A DNA stretch of 64,000 nucleotides from Bugula neritina (lineage: Eukaryota > Bryozoa > Gymnolaemata > Cheilostomatida > Bugulidae): the NCBI GenBank assembly GCA_964035545.1, contig OZ037768.1:17107875-17171874 (forward strand). The letters run 5' to 3'. Shown piece after piece: positions 33,981 through 44,987 of this stretch (position 1 is the stretch's first letter; the number at the start of each line of letters is the position of its first letter). The notes beneath the pieces are model-generated. The model was not told the origin of the DNA. It worked only from the letters and a program-made list of their open reading frames with translations, and did no database searches. The translations under genes and the position numbers were made by a program.

Positions 33981-36900
33981 ATGGCATTTCAAAACAGGTA
34001 AGTCGCCATTTTATAATAGATTAATATGCACAAGAGAACAACACAAACCAGCTCCTAAAAATTAAAAAATTTTCATTTGTACATCTGCATTAATATCGAT
34101 AGTTGGTGGCAAATCGATAGAATTTGGAGAATTAATCAGACTTTTCTTCAAGTTTATAGTCATTTATATTTAATAGTAATTGTTGATATTTTACCGAATT
34201 TATGATGTATTAACACATAATTCACCTATTTACTATGGTAAATGAAAATTGCTATACCCAATACTTGTATCTAGCAAGTATTGGATGTTGGTGTACTTGA
34301 ATCAAAAATGAAAGCAATCAACGATCAATCTTGGTGGTGGCATGTCCTTCAAATTGTTCACAAATCTGCTGTTTTTACATATGTATGTTGATCACCGTCT
34401 TGGTTTTAGCTGGTTTTTAACTTGGCTTTTAATTACATTTTAGTGCTAATAATCCTCCTTCCATAGAATTGAGAAATGATGGATCTTTTCTTGAGCAGTT
34501 TAAACGAATGCAACAAGCACAGCTGAGCTCAAGTAAAGGTTTGTACTCATTGTAACTCTTCCAGCGCCATCATATGGAAAAAATATACTTTTTTGCATTG
34601 CAGTGCTCCCTCCGTATCTCGCTAAGCTATAGATCTCAAGTAGAATGCCAGATTCAACTTACAGATCCGTTAAATTTGGCCATTTGGTCCCGATATACAC
34701 AAATGTATATACACATATGCTATTAAATAACCTCCGACCATCTGATCTAAACTTGTCCATTTATACATCATTGCAGTACTATCAAAGCAACACATCTCAC
34801 ACCCATTGGTTATGCAAGAGATAGCTTCTCCAATAATGGCGTCGTTGTTTCCTCAAAATTTGAAATTGACATGAAAAATTTTTATGCCCAAACTTTCAGT
34901 GGTATTTCCAAGACAGCACATAGAAGTCCTCGTTTTTAAATATTGAGTTCTCAATGCAGCAAATTATTTGTATAGTAATAAAATTCACCAGCTGCTGTCT
35001 TTGTAGATGTGCAAAAGCCAAATCCACCTCCCTCCAGCTCAGCTGCAGCTGTAGCATCATACTCACAGCAAATTCTCCCTGGAACTATAAAAAATGATGG
35101 ATCTTTTCTGGAGAAATTCAAAAATGTGCAGAAGCAATCACAAACTTCACGTAAGTAAACTTGTGGAAGTGGTTATTGTTAGTTACAAGTATTCAACTAG
35201 CCACTTCTCTTGTTTAACTTCTCAACTAACAAGTTTCATTTCTGTTTACAGAACATATAAAACAAGAAGTGAAAGAGAAGCCTAATTTAAAAGTCGCACA
35301 GCAGTAAGTTTTAGCCCATCTCTACATTTTAAGTTTGAAGGAAGAATTCAATGATGTTGCTTTGTTTTAAACAGACCATCTGATACTTATCTTTTCTCAT
35401 GAACAGTAGATTTCCTGTTACCGCTGTTTTGCTGGCTACAGTTTTTTTTCCATAGGAAGCACTTGCAAATACTGTATTTTCTAGAATTAGTCGAGGAAAT
35501 ATTTTTGGCTGATTATTGATGGTAATTGTATTTCGTTAGCTCTTTTAATCCAGAATAAACTTTCAGTTTGTGTATCCATTCAGTTTGGATGTAGCATGAT
35601 ACTTTTACCTGCAACCATTGCAAACTCAGTTATTCCATTCATTATAATGTATGTATAAAACATATCGGTGTAACCATGTTGTTCACTGACATACTGCAGG
35701 TTAGCATTCAGATCTCGTTTTCTCACAGCTCCCAAAAAAGAAAAACCAACAGCTAAAATTACGGATGTGTTTGACTTGGATTATGATCGTAAGTATTTCT
35801 TGCCAGTCGGTATTCATGCTGTTCCTACTTAGTTTAAATTAATTTCTAGTATTTATCAGATTTTACTGCTCTGCAAAACTTTAAGATCAATTCTATAGTA
35901 ACTGCCTCCATGGCCATAATTGAGTGATGAATGCACAGCCCGTTGGGTAGGTGATTTAAGGCTATACTGACGTAGGCGTTGATAGTTTCCTTAACAGAGG
36001 AAGAGCAAGCGTTTATTGAGCAAATCGCTGAGCAAGTTATTGATGGTGGCCTCGCTGAAGAGAAAAATCTGAAAGCTCAAAGTTCATATGATGAAAGACT
36101 TCGGTGAGTGAGCCAGATAATCTGTAGCTGTAGGCACGGGCTTAGATCTGCTAGTTCAGCAGGTTTGTATCTCGTTGGTGGCGTTCAGGTGAGTAATCGA
36201 ACGGATATTTGTGCAGCCGAAACTCTCTTGTAGTACCGATATGTATTTCACAATCAAAACACAGATTTTTGTGTAGTTTCCAAGGAACTTTGAGAGCCAG
36301 CTAGATTTCATTGGTAGCTAATGTAGCTGTTGATATAATAGTTGTTGCCTTGCACTATCTAATAAAAATATTTGAATACAGTTGTAGTCTGTTTACCAAA
36401 TGAATATTCCTTACTCTTTCATAAGAGAAGTTTAATGATGCTGTTGTGTAGATTTCTTCGGCAGCCAAACACAGAATCTGGCAAATACTATGTGAGATTA
36501 TTGAAAAGGAAACGGGCAAAACTTGCAGAAATAGAGAAGTTGAAGCTGGAAGCTCAGGAACAAGCGGAGCGTGAACGTTTAGCCCAAGAGAAGCTAAAAC
36601 GAGAGAAAGATGAAGAGGCTGATGGAGAAAGTGATGACGGCTCAAATACAGGTTCATCAAAACGTGTGAGTATTTTATTTATGTGTGACAATAAATGGAG
36701 TCTGTTTGCTTATTGCCATCCGGGAGCAGCCGTGGTCTAGGGGTTAAAGCGTTGGCTTTGTGAACACGAAGTCGTGGGTTCGAACCCCGACAAAGGCCAT
36801 TGGTGGTGTTGTGAAGAGCATCCAGTGATAATTGCTCCTTCTCCTCATTTGAACAAGTCCTTAGCCCGTTCTAACAAAAGCCCTTTCCATCAGGGGTTTC

Positions 36901-39900
36901 TCACAGGGATAGCGACTATAAACTTGTGTGAGTTTGCTTATTGCCATCATTCTTTAGAACTATGTAATAGCGGAACTATATGATTACTGTGATGTATTGA
37001 TATTCATTGCATCAATTTATGTATTGTATCAACCACAGCACTAGTGTACAATCATGAAGCACACATAGTAAATTATGGAGTACAATTTATTGATCAGAAG
37101 GATTGTGGGACATGATGACCTGATGTATAGCCTCAAGTAAAGTTTTGTCTTCTAGTTGTCAAAGAAAAGACACGCTGACACTTCATTTGTGACACGACCA
37201 ATTGACCAGGCAGCAGAATTGAAAGCTTTTCAAGAGAAAATACGTCAGCAAACGGCACAGATAGCAGCTACTGTTAAGAAGAAGAGTCGTTTCAGTGATG
37301 CTCCTGCTGCCGCTGCCGCACCTCCAGCAGGTATAATGGCATTTCAATAAAATAAATATGAACTTCTTTTATGCTAAGGGTCAAAGTTCACCTGCAGAAA
37401 ATTGATCTATTTACATATATATAAATCTGATGCGGTTGCATAATAAATTTAATGGCCAATTGCAGTGGTTGGTATGACACAGTTGTCAACAGAAGCAATG
37501 CTTGCTAAGCAAGTGACTGGTGGGGAATTGTCTGCAGAGCAGAAGAAACAGCTGGAGTATCAGCGACAGGTTTGCACTCTAATTTAAGCTTCAAAGACAC
37601 TAAAGACAGAAATTTTGTTTACTGCACTACACAAACCCCTTTTTATTTGAGAATGTTTCTGTTTTCCTCATATACTCAATCACTAATGACTACCTCAATT
37701 TCATAATTAGAACAATATATTCTTGCTTTGCCGTGTAGTATTCAAGTGATCAATTTTTTAAATTGGACTAAATTGATTGTTATTTTCATTTATCAATCGT
37801 ATGTAGTGTATCTCTTGCAACACTTTCTTGAAATGAGCTTTGCTTAGTGAACTACAGTTCAAATGTTTAATAGTCACAGCTTTAGCTTTTGGTGCGTGCT
37901 ATGTTTAACTTTAAATAAATAGTTGTGTATCGTCATTGAGTGTTGAAATCTCTCTCTCTCTTATAATTTAATAACTTCATGTATTTTTTAGATGAACGAA
38001 ATGTATGAAATGATAACAAAAAAGCAGAAAGCTCAGCAAGATGCAGAAAAGGCACTGACCATGGGCCGACCCAGCAAAGGGATGTATGCCTACGATTCTG
38101 ATGAAGAAACAGAAGGTAATGTGGTGAAACATCGCTCAACAGATTTACCCCATCATGTATATATTTTATCATTTCAATTCAAGCTTTTGACATGTTACCC
38201 TGGTGATAGAGCAATGGTATGCAAAGTCCCATTACAACGTGTAGCTGATAGTTCTGACTGGAGTATATTCCTTGGAACTAAAATGATGAAGCCCTTCAGC
38301 AAATTTAACAGCTTCTATACTATTCTTAATTTACAGAAAATTCAAAGCCAATTCATAGTTCCTGTAAAGAACTGGTAATCTCAATATCAGATGACTCGCT
38401 AGATTTTATATTTAAAGCAATATCCTTGTAAATAACATTAAAAAATGTCCAATTTGTAATGAAGAAAAAAATGATTTAAAAATGTATGTAGTTTAATTGC
38501 AATTTAAGGAGGTACTTGGGAACATAAACTTAGAAAAAGAGAAATGGCCGCCACCAGAGATTGGGCGGATGAGTTGACTCGGCAGAATAGAGGGAAACAT
38601 CACATGGGCGATTTCCTGCCTCCCGATGAACTCAAAAAGTTTATGGAAACTTATCAGGTGTGTGCACGGTTGATGAAAGAGCAAGGGCTCTAGCAGCTAG
38701 GATAGTGTTGCTGTCTGATTTTTAGTGAAATGAGACTAAAAATGTTGTAATTGATAACCCCAAAAGGAAAATAAATAAGATGAAAACAGTACTCTTCACA
38801 CGATTGTTGAAACAATTTTTTATCTAGATATGTACAAATTCTATTAGCCCATCAGTCTGTATATTCTGCATTGCTATTCGTAGGCACTTAAAGAAGGCAG
38901 GGAGCCAGATCTCTCTGATTACAAAGATTTCAAAATTACTTGTGAGAATATCGGATATAAGATGCTAATGAACATGGGTTGGGAAGAAGGTACTGGTTTA
39001 GGATCCCAGCAACAGGGAATTACAGCTCCTGTGAACAAGTATGTTTCATATTTACTGGTCACCTGCATGCTTGTGGAGATTCATATTTTACCTGGCAAAT
39101 TTCAGACAAATTAGATAAGTTCCACAATTTTAGGTTGCCCACTTTCAATTACAATTCACCAAGAAATTGACAGTAGTTTTGTATTGCGTCAAAAAAAATA
39201 ACTAAAGGCACCAGAGTTAAAGCAATGCATGTAGCATCATTAATTTTCTAAAAGCAGCCGAGTTGGGGGTGACTGAGTGCAGTGCTTTAAGGTTCTTGAG
39301 TTTGGAGTTGGGATTCAAAGTTCCACCCTAAACACCAACTCTAAACTTGAGAATCCCAGACCAATAGTCACCCCCCCCCCCCCCCCCTCTCACTCTAAAC
39401 TGATTACAGACAAATTTTAGCATTATTAGCCTCACAATATTTTAAGAATTTTTTGCTGGCTTCAATAGATCAGCTCATTATTCAATAGCAATCTAAATTG
39501 TTCTCAGAAAGGACATTAGTTCACTTACAGGTCATTGATTACAGACTTTTGCATTACATACATATGCATTATGCACAAGTCATAACTCATCGCGAAACTA
39601 GAACACATTATCTTGTATCAACACAGCTTCATTCATAAATATTATGATGGAATCATTTGTCCCTTCTATTGTAAAGGTGTGGGCCATGCTACTTTGCTTT
39701 TTTGCTGATGAGAGGACAAATCCTAAATTAGTGACTGGCCATCCATTGAGTCTATTATATTATTCATAAGTAAATAGGAGATTTTTACGAGTTGTATATT
39801 GGATTAGCTATCTTATACTATTTTCCATTAACTTTACAGAGGTCAAACCAGTTTAGATGGAGCTGGTATCGGTGTAGAAAAGCCACATAACTTAACTGCT

Positions 39901-40172
39901 GAAGATGATGAATTTGAAGCATATAGAAAGAGAATGATGCTGGCTTACAGATTTAGACCAAATCCATTGGTAAGTTTAGGCATGCTTTTCCAACTATTGC
40001 AGTTATTTTTAATTTCAAATTATGTAATAATTACCTACTTGGAAGTGTGTGGTAGATTTAAGAGTTGTAAAAACTTCAACATTTAGTAGAAACTAGAACC
40101 CATGTCATATTATAGTTCACTTCCTAAATTGTATGTTATTTGTAGAACAACCCCAGAAGAGCCTATTACTAG
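33981..40172 (+). CDS. SUGP1: SURP and G-patch domain-containing protein 1 (SUGP1), 14 coding exons
   Basis: Nuclear splicing factor; in human it works with SF3B1 in branch-site recognition, and its G-patch activates the helicase DHX15. Exons: 33981-33997, 34444-34538, 35007-35150, 35252-35303, 35700-35788, 35998-36103, 36452-36665, 37156-37330, 37466-37569, 37992-38115, 38509-38657, 38884-39038, 39840-39969, 40146-40172. They total 1581 bases, or 526 residues (human about 645). NDGSFL motifs lie at 17-22 and 67-72. One SURP module spans roughly 133-195 ([13 protein letters not shown], then [13 protein letters not shown]). A basic coiled segment follows, then [21 protein letters not shown] and [17 protein letters not shown]. 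The G-patch starts near 444 ([20 protein letters not shown]). The protein ends in the family's [14 protein letters not shown] and NNPRRAYY. Vertebrate SUGP1 has two SURP modules; only one is encoded here. A SINE sits in the intron after exon 36452-36665. Confidence 0.96.
36721..36931 (+). mobile_element. tRNA-derived SINE, copy C, full length with perfect 17-bp target-site duplication
   Basis: This is the best copy of the family, 211 bases, flanked by gtttgcttattgccatc at 36704-36720 and 36932-36948. The tRNA-like head has an A box (GTGGTCTAGGGG region) and a perfect B box (GGTTCGAACCC). The body holds AAGAGCATCCAGT, ATAATTGCTCCT, TTAGCCCGTTCTAACAAAA, CCATCAGGGGTTTCTCACAGGG and ACTATAAACTTGTGTGA. 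There is no poly-A tail. The intact duplication points to a fairly recent insertion. It lies in a SUGP1 intron, sense orientation. Confidence 0.93.
39260..39410. repeat. Dispersed repeat with C tract, possible second tRNA-like SINE
   Basis: The block starts GAGTTGGGGGTGACTGAGTG, passes a B-box-like GGGATTCAAAGTTCC and ends in a run of about 18 C. The reverse complement of 55460-55530 shares GTTGGGGTGACTGAG and an AATTCACCCCCCC end. The common order suggests one repeat family, but the copies are too diverged by eye to define its ends. Confidence 0.45.
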
Positions 40173-40236
40173 GTCAGCTGACCTCATCTGCACAGGGAAC
40201 CATGTACTATCGATATAATTTGCCCATACAATGTTC

Positions 40237-40242
40237 TTTATT
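40237..40242 (-). terminator. Probable polyadenylation signal of MRPL24
   Basis: TTTATT on the plus strand reads AATAAA on the minus strand, 50 bases past the MRPL24 stop codon. It lies inside the predicted SUGP1 3' untranslated region, so the two transcripts would overlap at their ends. Confidence 0.6.
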
Positions 40243-40278
40243 TGGATCAATAATGTGTATACATCAGTATATAGTATA

Positions 40279-40284
40279 AATAAA
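40279..40284 (+). terminator. Probable polyadenylation signal of SUGP1
   Basis: AATAAA lies 107 bases past the SUGP1 stop codon and only 8 bases before the MRPL24 stop codon on the other strand. Cleavage 10-30 bases downstream would end the SUGP1 transcript at, or inside, the last MRPL24 coding exon. Confidence 0.6.
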
Positions 40285-40291
40285 ATTTCAA

Positions 40292-42933
40292 TTAGTACCA
40301 ATATGTTTTCCCTCTTTTTCTATTTTCTACTATGCCCATGCTGTCCATTATGTCTTGTTCAAATGTCTTTAAATTAGGTTTGTAAGTGGGTGTCTTTAGT
40401 TGCTTCTCTGTGGTGTCAGTCTTGTTATTATCTACGCATATCAAACCAGGTGGTATTTTGTTTAGTATATGGTAAGCACACAAAAAATAGGTTCAAAGGG
40501 TTTAAAACAAAAATAATAGTACATATAATACATATGTAATAGGTCCACCTTCTCGAATAGAAAAACAAAAAATATGGTGTAGTTAGTGCAGTAATTTACA
40601 ATTTTACTCTGTCCTTCAAAATGCAGAAGCTGGCTGACTAGTTAGAATTAGGCCCATATACTATGCTTAGAGTTACTAGTATATTATACATATTTATACC
40701 AGTGTGGTTGATGGCCTATAATAAAAGCCGACTTTACCTATATACATAGCTGGGTCAACACCATCGGCCAATACCCTGGAGAATGCTGTTGGTTGCAGGA
40801 TAGCACCAGAAGGTAATGTGACCCGCACTCGTCTCCCTTCTTCAGTGTATCTCCACTCAACTTTTGAAGCAGCTTTCCTGGTTGAAGATTAACAGTGTTA
40901 TTTTTGCATAGAACTTAGATTTTCTAAATAGTTCTGAAAAGCTAAGGGGCTAAAATAGTAATACAGAAAAGTATTTGATAAAACCAATCCTCACATGCAC
41001 TATTCATTAGCATGGAATTCTTGTGACAGAATCAATTTAACTAAGCTACAGATAATATTTGTTAAATCTCACTCCGTGATAGGATCAACCAACGCTATTT
41101 CTGAGGTCACATTTAGTGGCATCTCCTCTGAAAGTAGGGTTGCTGCACCAGAAATGTCTCTACTTTGATATTGCTACAAAACAGAAAATCATTGAAGGAC
41201 TTGAAATACATGTATATTCTACAAAAATAGTAGGTTGGTGTGCTAAATAGTAATAAGTCTTCCAAGAAAACTGCAGTTTATTCGGCCAAAAAACCAATCA
41301 TAATAATATTTAGACAAAATTTGCATGGTGACAGCAAATGAATTTTGTTGCCAATTTGCTTGCAAAAAAACAAGTAAAGCCAGTGTTGCGCCTATAGTAA
41401 GTTGCACTGAAATTGATTACATAGTGAAAAACTTGTACTTGCGGTAATGTCATAGCATAGAGCTACCTTCTTGTCAATAACTATGATATTTTTGCTCAAA
41501 TGCCTGCTGTTATAAAAATTTTCTAGCACAAGTTTTGCTCGAAATACATTTGGTCATTTAAATGTTTGACAGCTTCAATTTTAAAATATTTTATTAAAGT
41601 TTGAATGAACAAAACGTATCAATTACAACTAAAAAAGTACTGCTACAAAAACTATTACTGATTATTAATCTTCAAGATGAATGATTAATTTTTCTCCAAA
41701 CTATACATATTATATATGTATATAATATATATTTTCTTAACAGCTAGCTACATGAATTTATGGCCATAAGCTGAAGCAATAGACCGTCTATTGTATACAG
41801 CCTTACACTACACAGTTTAAAATAAAAATCTCTGACAAGTTATGGTGATTTAAGACATCTTAACTATATATATTCACTTGGATAGGCAAGGATTTATTAG
41901 CGGCTCAAGTTTTTAAAATTTGTGTAAAGAAGTATAAATATATCAATATTATCGTAATAGCCACCTACCTTGTTCAAACCTTCAACAAATACCCAATTCC
42001 TTTGAGGCACAATTTTTGAAACAATCCCTTGTTTTCCTTTATCTCTACCAACAAGAACTTCTACCTATAATTTAATTCAGTCAAGAAGTTAAAAGTTGAA
42101 ACAAGGACATTTCCAATGAATAATCAAAATGGGCAATTCCAGAGTTAACTCACTCTATCACCAATATGAACTGTCCATTCTTTAATTGGTTCTAGGAGTT
42201 CCTCCATGAATTCTATTTCTGCTGCTAAATTATTTTTTTCCATATTTGCGGACTGGTTCTCCACAGTACTGGGATGGTCTTCAGTGTACAACCACCAGTG
42301 TCGCTTGTCTTCCCCAACCCAGCCTCGCAAGGCTAAACATAACCAAGCAACACATTCAACATACTGTCACATTCTAACAGTTATAACAAAGTTTTAACAT
42401 CGCGTGTTTTGATTTTCAGCCGTGTTATACAATGCCATTATAAATTCACCAGCTTTTACGAAGAAAATAATAGACTAAATACATACCAGTCTATCAAGTG
42501 ACCTACTTAACCCTAACGCATGCATATTTTCTCTCGTTGAAGCCTATTCTCAAACTTCAATAGTCACATAACCATATAGAAAAAACCAATCATTTTAATA
42601 ATTAGTATGATTTGAAAGGTTGGATAAGAAGTGAACAGTTTAGCTTTTCAGGAAAATCAAAATTTAGACAGGCCCAATATGTTTGCCTCTAATGTATTAT
42701 CTTCTCTTTGATTTAAAGACGATTACTTAAGAAAATACTTACAAGATACATAACAAACATGTTCATAGGCTATGAATCTTTCATTGTAAAAAGTTGTCCA
42801 TGCTTGCAGCTCTAGCTGGGAAGAACTTACCAACATATCGAGCTGGTTTGCTACGTAAGTTGATGCAGCGGTCTGTATACCGCTTCCAATATTGTGGTAC
42901 ACGTTGCAATAATGAGCAGGTCACTCTAACCAT
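40292..42933 (-). CDS. MRPL24: Mitochondrial large ribosomal subunit protein uL24m (MRPL24), 6 exons
   Basis: Component of the mitochondrial ribosome large subunit, an early assembly protein with a KOW fold. Exons from the start: 42831-42933, 42154-42332, 41969-42064, 41073-41173, 40738-40877, 40292-40431. They sum to 759 bases, or 252 residues, against 216 in human. The basic N-terminus ([12 protein letters not shown]) suits a mitochondrial presequence. The KOW region reads [18 protein letters not shown], then [21 protein letters not shown], split by the second intron. The C-terminal half has [20 protein letters not shown] and ends [15 protein letters not shown], matching the family's conserved end. 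The extra length against human is mostly an acidic insert near residues 50-80. It faces SUGP1 tail-to-tail. Confidence 0.95.
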
Positions 42934-43124
42934 TCTTTTTTAATGTTCAAAATAACCTATACAATACAAATTAATTGAAACAGAAATACAACATGAAATA
43001 AAAGATTGAAAAAAAATTTAGTAGCAGATCATGTTGAAAATTGATATTTCAAAAATAAATTATATCAAAGGGTGTTTTAATTTGTTTTCAGAAAAGTATG
43101 ACATGTTACTTTTTGTTACTGATC

Positions 43125-43445
43125 ATTTCTTCCACACTGTTAAACAGACTAGTGTTAACAAGAATAGTCATAAAACCTGGCAGACTATTTGACAAATGGA
43201 AGCTCGCAAATGTGACCCCAATTTACATAGGAGAAGAGGCTAACTAAGTGTCCAATTACAGGTCTCTTTTTTTGCCAATATTATGTAAAATTTTGAAGAT
43301 ATTACCCTTTACCACATCAATAAGAAACTAGATACCTTCCTTTATCACAGGTAACACGGGTTTTGCAGAGACCTGGCTATGTGTCACCTACCATGATCTG
43401 GTAAAATCAATACAACAGAACAAAACTAAAAGAGGCTTTTTATCA
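43125..43445 (+). mobile_element. CR1/L2-like LINE fragment, N-terminal part of reverse transcriptase
   Basis: Broken frames translate to pieces such as RLFDKWKLANVTPIY, SNYRSLF, LPILCKILK and then GFAETWLCVTYHDLVKS. These follow the order of motifs at the start of CR1/Jockey-superfamily reverse transcriptases. Stop codons interrupt every frame, so this is a relic. Ends are approximate and no target duplication was found. Confidence 0.75.
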
Positions 43446-43779
43446 TACTGCATAACCTGCCGCTGCAGAAACTAAGAACTATTCCTGATTGAGAGTTCTC
43501 CCTTCTAAACTTGAGCTAAGATTCACTCGCTAGGCAAAAGCAGAGAGTAGTTGGCACCAAGGCCAAAAAGCTTCTAAAAGTTATACTGCTAGAATCCAGG
43601 AAATAAAAGGACCGGATGACATCACCACACAAAATTCTAGAAAATAAACTCTGCAATAATATTCTATTTTCTAGTTATGAAAAGACCATTAGCAACCAAT
43701 TTCCTGTCATATCCACTGTAACATGCAGTTTTAAGTAAAGCACAATTTAACTTTGCAATAACCAAGTATTCCATCAACA

Positions 43780-44270
43780 CAGACCCAGAGGGATTACAGA
43801 GACTGAAAAAGAATAATAAAAATAATAATATAACTACAAAATACTCAAAGTGATAAATATGGATATCAATATGCAATATAAATATAAGCATAACTGTAAT
43901 ATTAATATTACAATATTTAAAATTATGATTATGATATTGGACTTGGTTTTCATTGTCATTATTATTATAATTATCATTATCATTATGATAATGGTAGTCT
44001 AGGTCACTTTCAGTTTCATAGTGAAACTAAATGCGATACTCAGATAATGATGATTACTATTAATAATTAATAAAATAAGTATTATAATAATAATTAGTAC
44101 CACTATCAGTATCACTATTAATAAAACTTTAAAAGTAATATTTCTAATGGTAATACTAATATCACTTTTAATATGAATACTCATGTCTCATAGTCATACA
44201 ATTACATAGTGATACTGATAGTACATACTGAGTTACTCACGAGTCAGTTTCACTTACAATTATTTTATTT
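43780..44270. repeat. Degenerate simple-sequence island
   Basis: Dense in ATTATTATAATTATCATTATG, AATAATAATTAGTAC and CTGATAGTACATACTGAG words. No fixed period. It directly borders the inverted-repeat transposon at 44301. Confidence 0.65.
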
Positions 44271-44297
44271 TTAACTTTTTGGTTTCCGTTTAACGGT

Positions 44298-44986
44298 TTA
44301 CCCCCTATTCACACTTACCGTACCGTACGCCGTAACAGCAGATTTTAGCGAGTTTTGTTAACAGCCGGGCCAAATCGTACTCCGGTATACGTTGCGGCGT
44401 TGATCAAGCAGTGCTTGATTCAAAAAATCACGGCAGGCTCCTATTGGGTAGAGTTGATCTGGTACTAAAATTTAAAGAACATTTTCTCTAGTTTATTTTA
44501 ATCGCTTATTTTTGATTTAATTTAATCAATTCAACAGTTTTAAAAGATTAAAAAATCTTTATCCGGCTTGTTTGAATTAAACTCAGCTTAAAAATCTAGC
44601 TTTCCCTAATCACAAAATCAAGCAAACAAAAAACTTAAAAATGATTTGGACGGCTTAAATATTCATTATTTAAATTAGTTTGCACAATTATTTTAAAAAC
44701 GAATATATTTAAAAGAACGATTCTTTTTATGTAATTGCTTTTATTTAGTAAATAGCATTTATATAACATTTTTTGATAGGAATGTTGCGAATAATTTGTA
44801 AATAATATTCAAAGGCGTTCAAATCACCGCAGACGCGAGTTGGCTTTATTATGATTGGTCACAGCTCACCGTCATGCATTGTACTTTTACGGCAATGTGT
44901 GAACACCCGTTGACAAAATGCAACAGCGTCGCCATTTTATTTTTGCTGTTCCGGCGTACGATACGGTAAGTGTGAATGAGGGGTTA
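44298..44986. mobile_element. Non-autonomous DNA transposon (MITE-like) with 40-bp terminal inverted repeats
   Basis: The left end (44301-44340) begins CCCCCTATTCACACTTACCG. The right end (44944-44983), read in reverse complement, begins CCCCTCATTCACACTTACCG. The two match at 36 of 40 positions and both continue through CGTACGCCG and AACAGCA. TTA flanks both ends (44298-44300 and 44984-44986), fitting a 3-base TTA duplication as in PIF/Harbinger elements. A degenerate TTAA site cannot be excluded. The 683-base element has no open frame of note, so it would depend on a transposase made elsewhere. Confidence 0.88.
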
Positions 44987-44987
44987 A

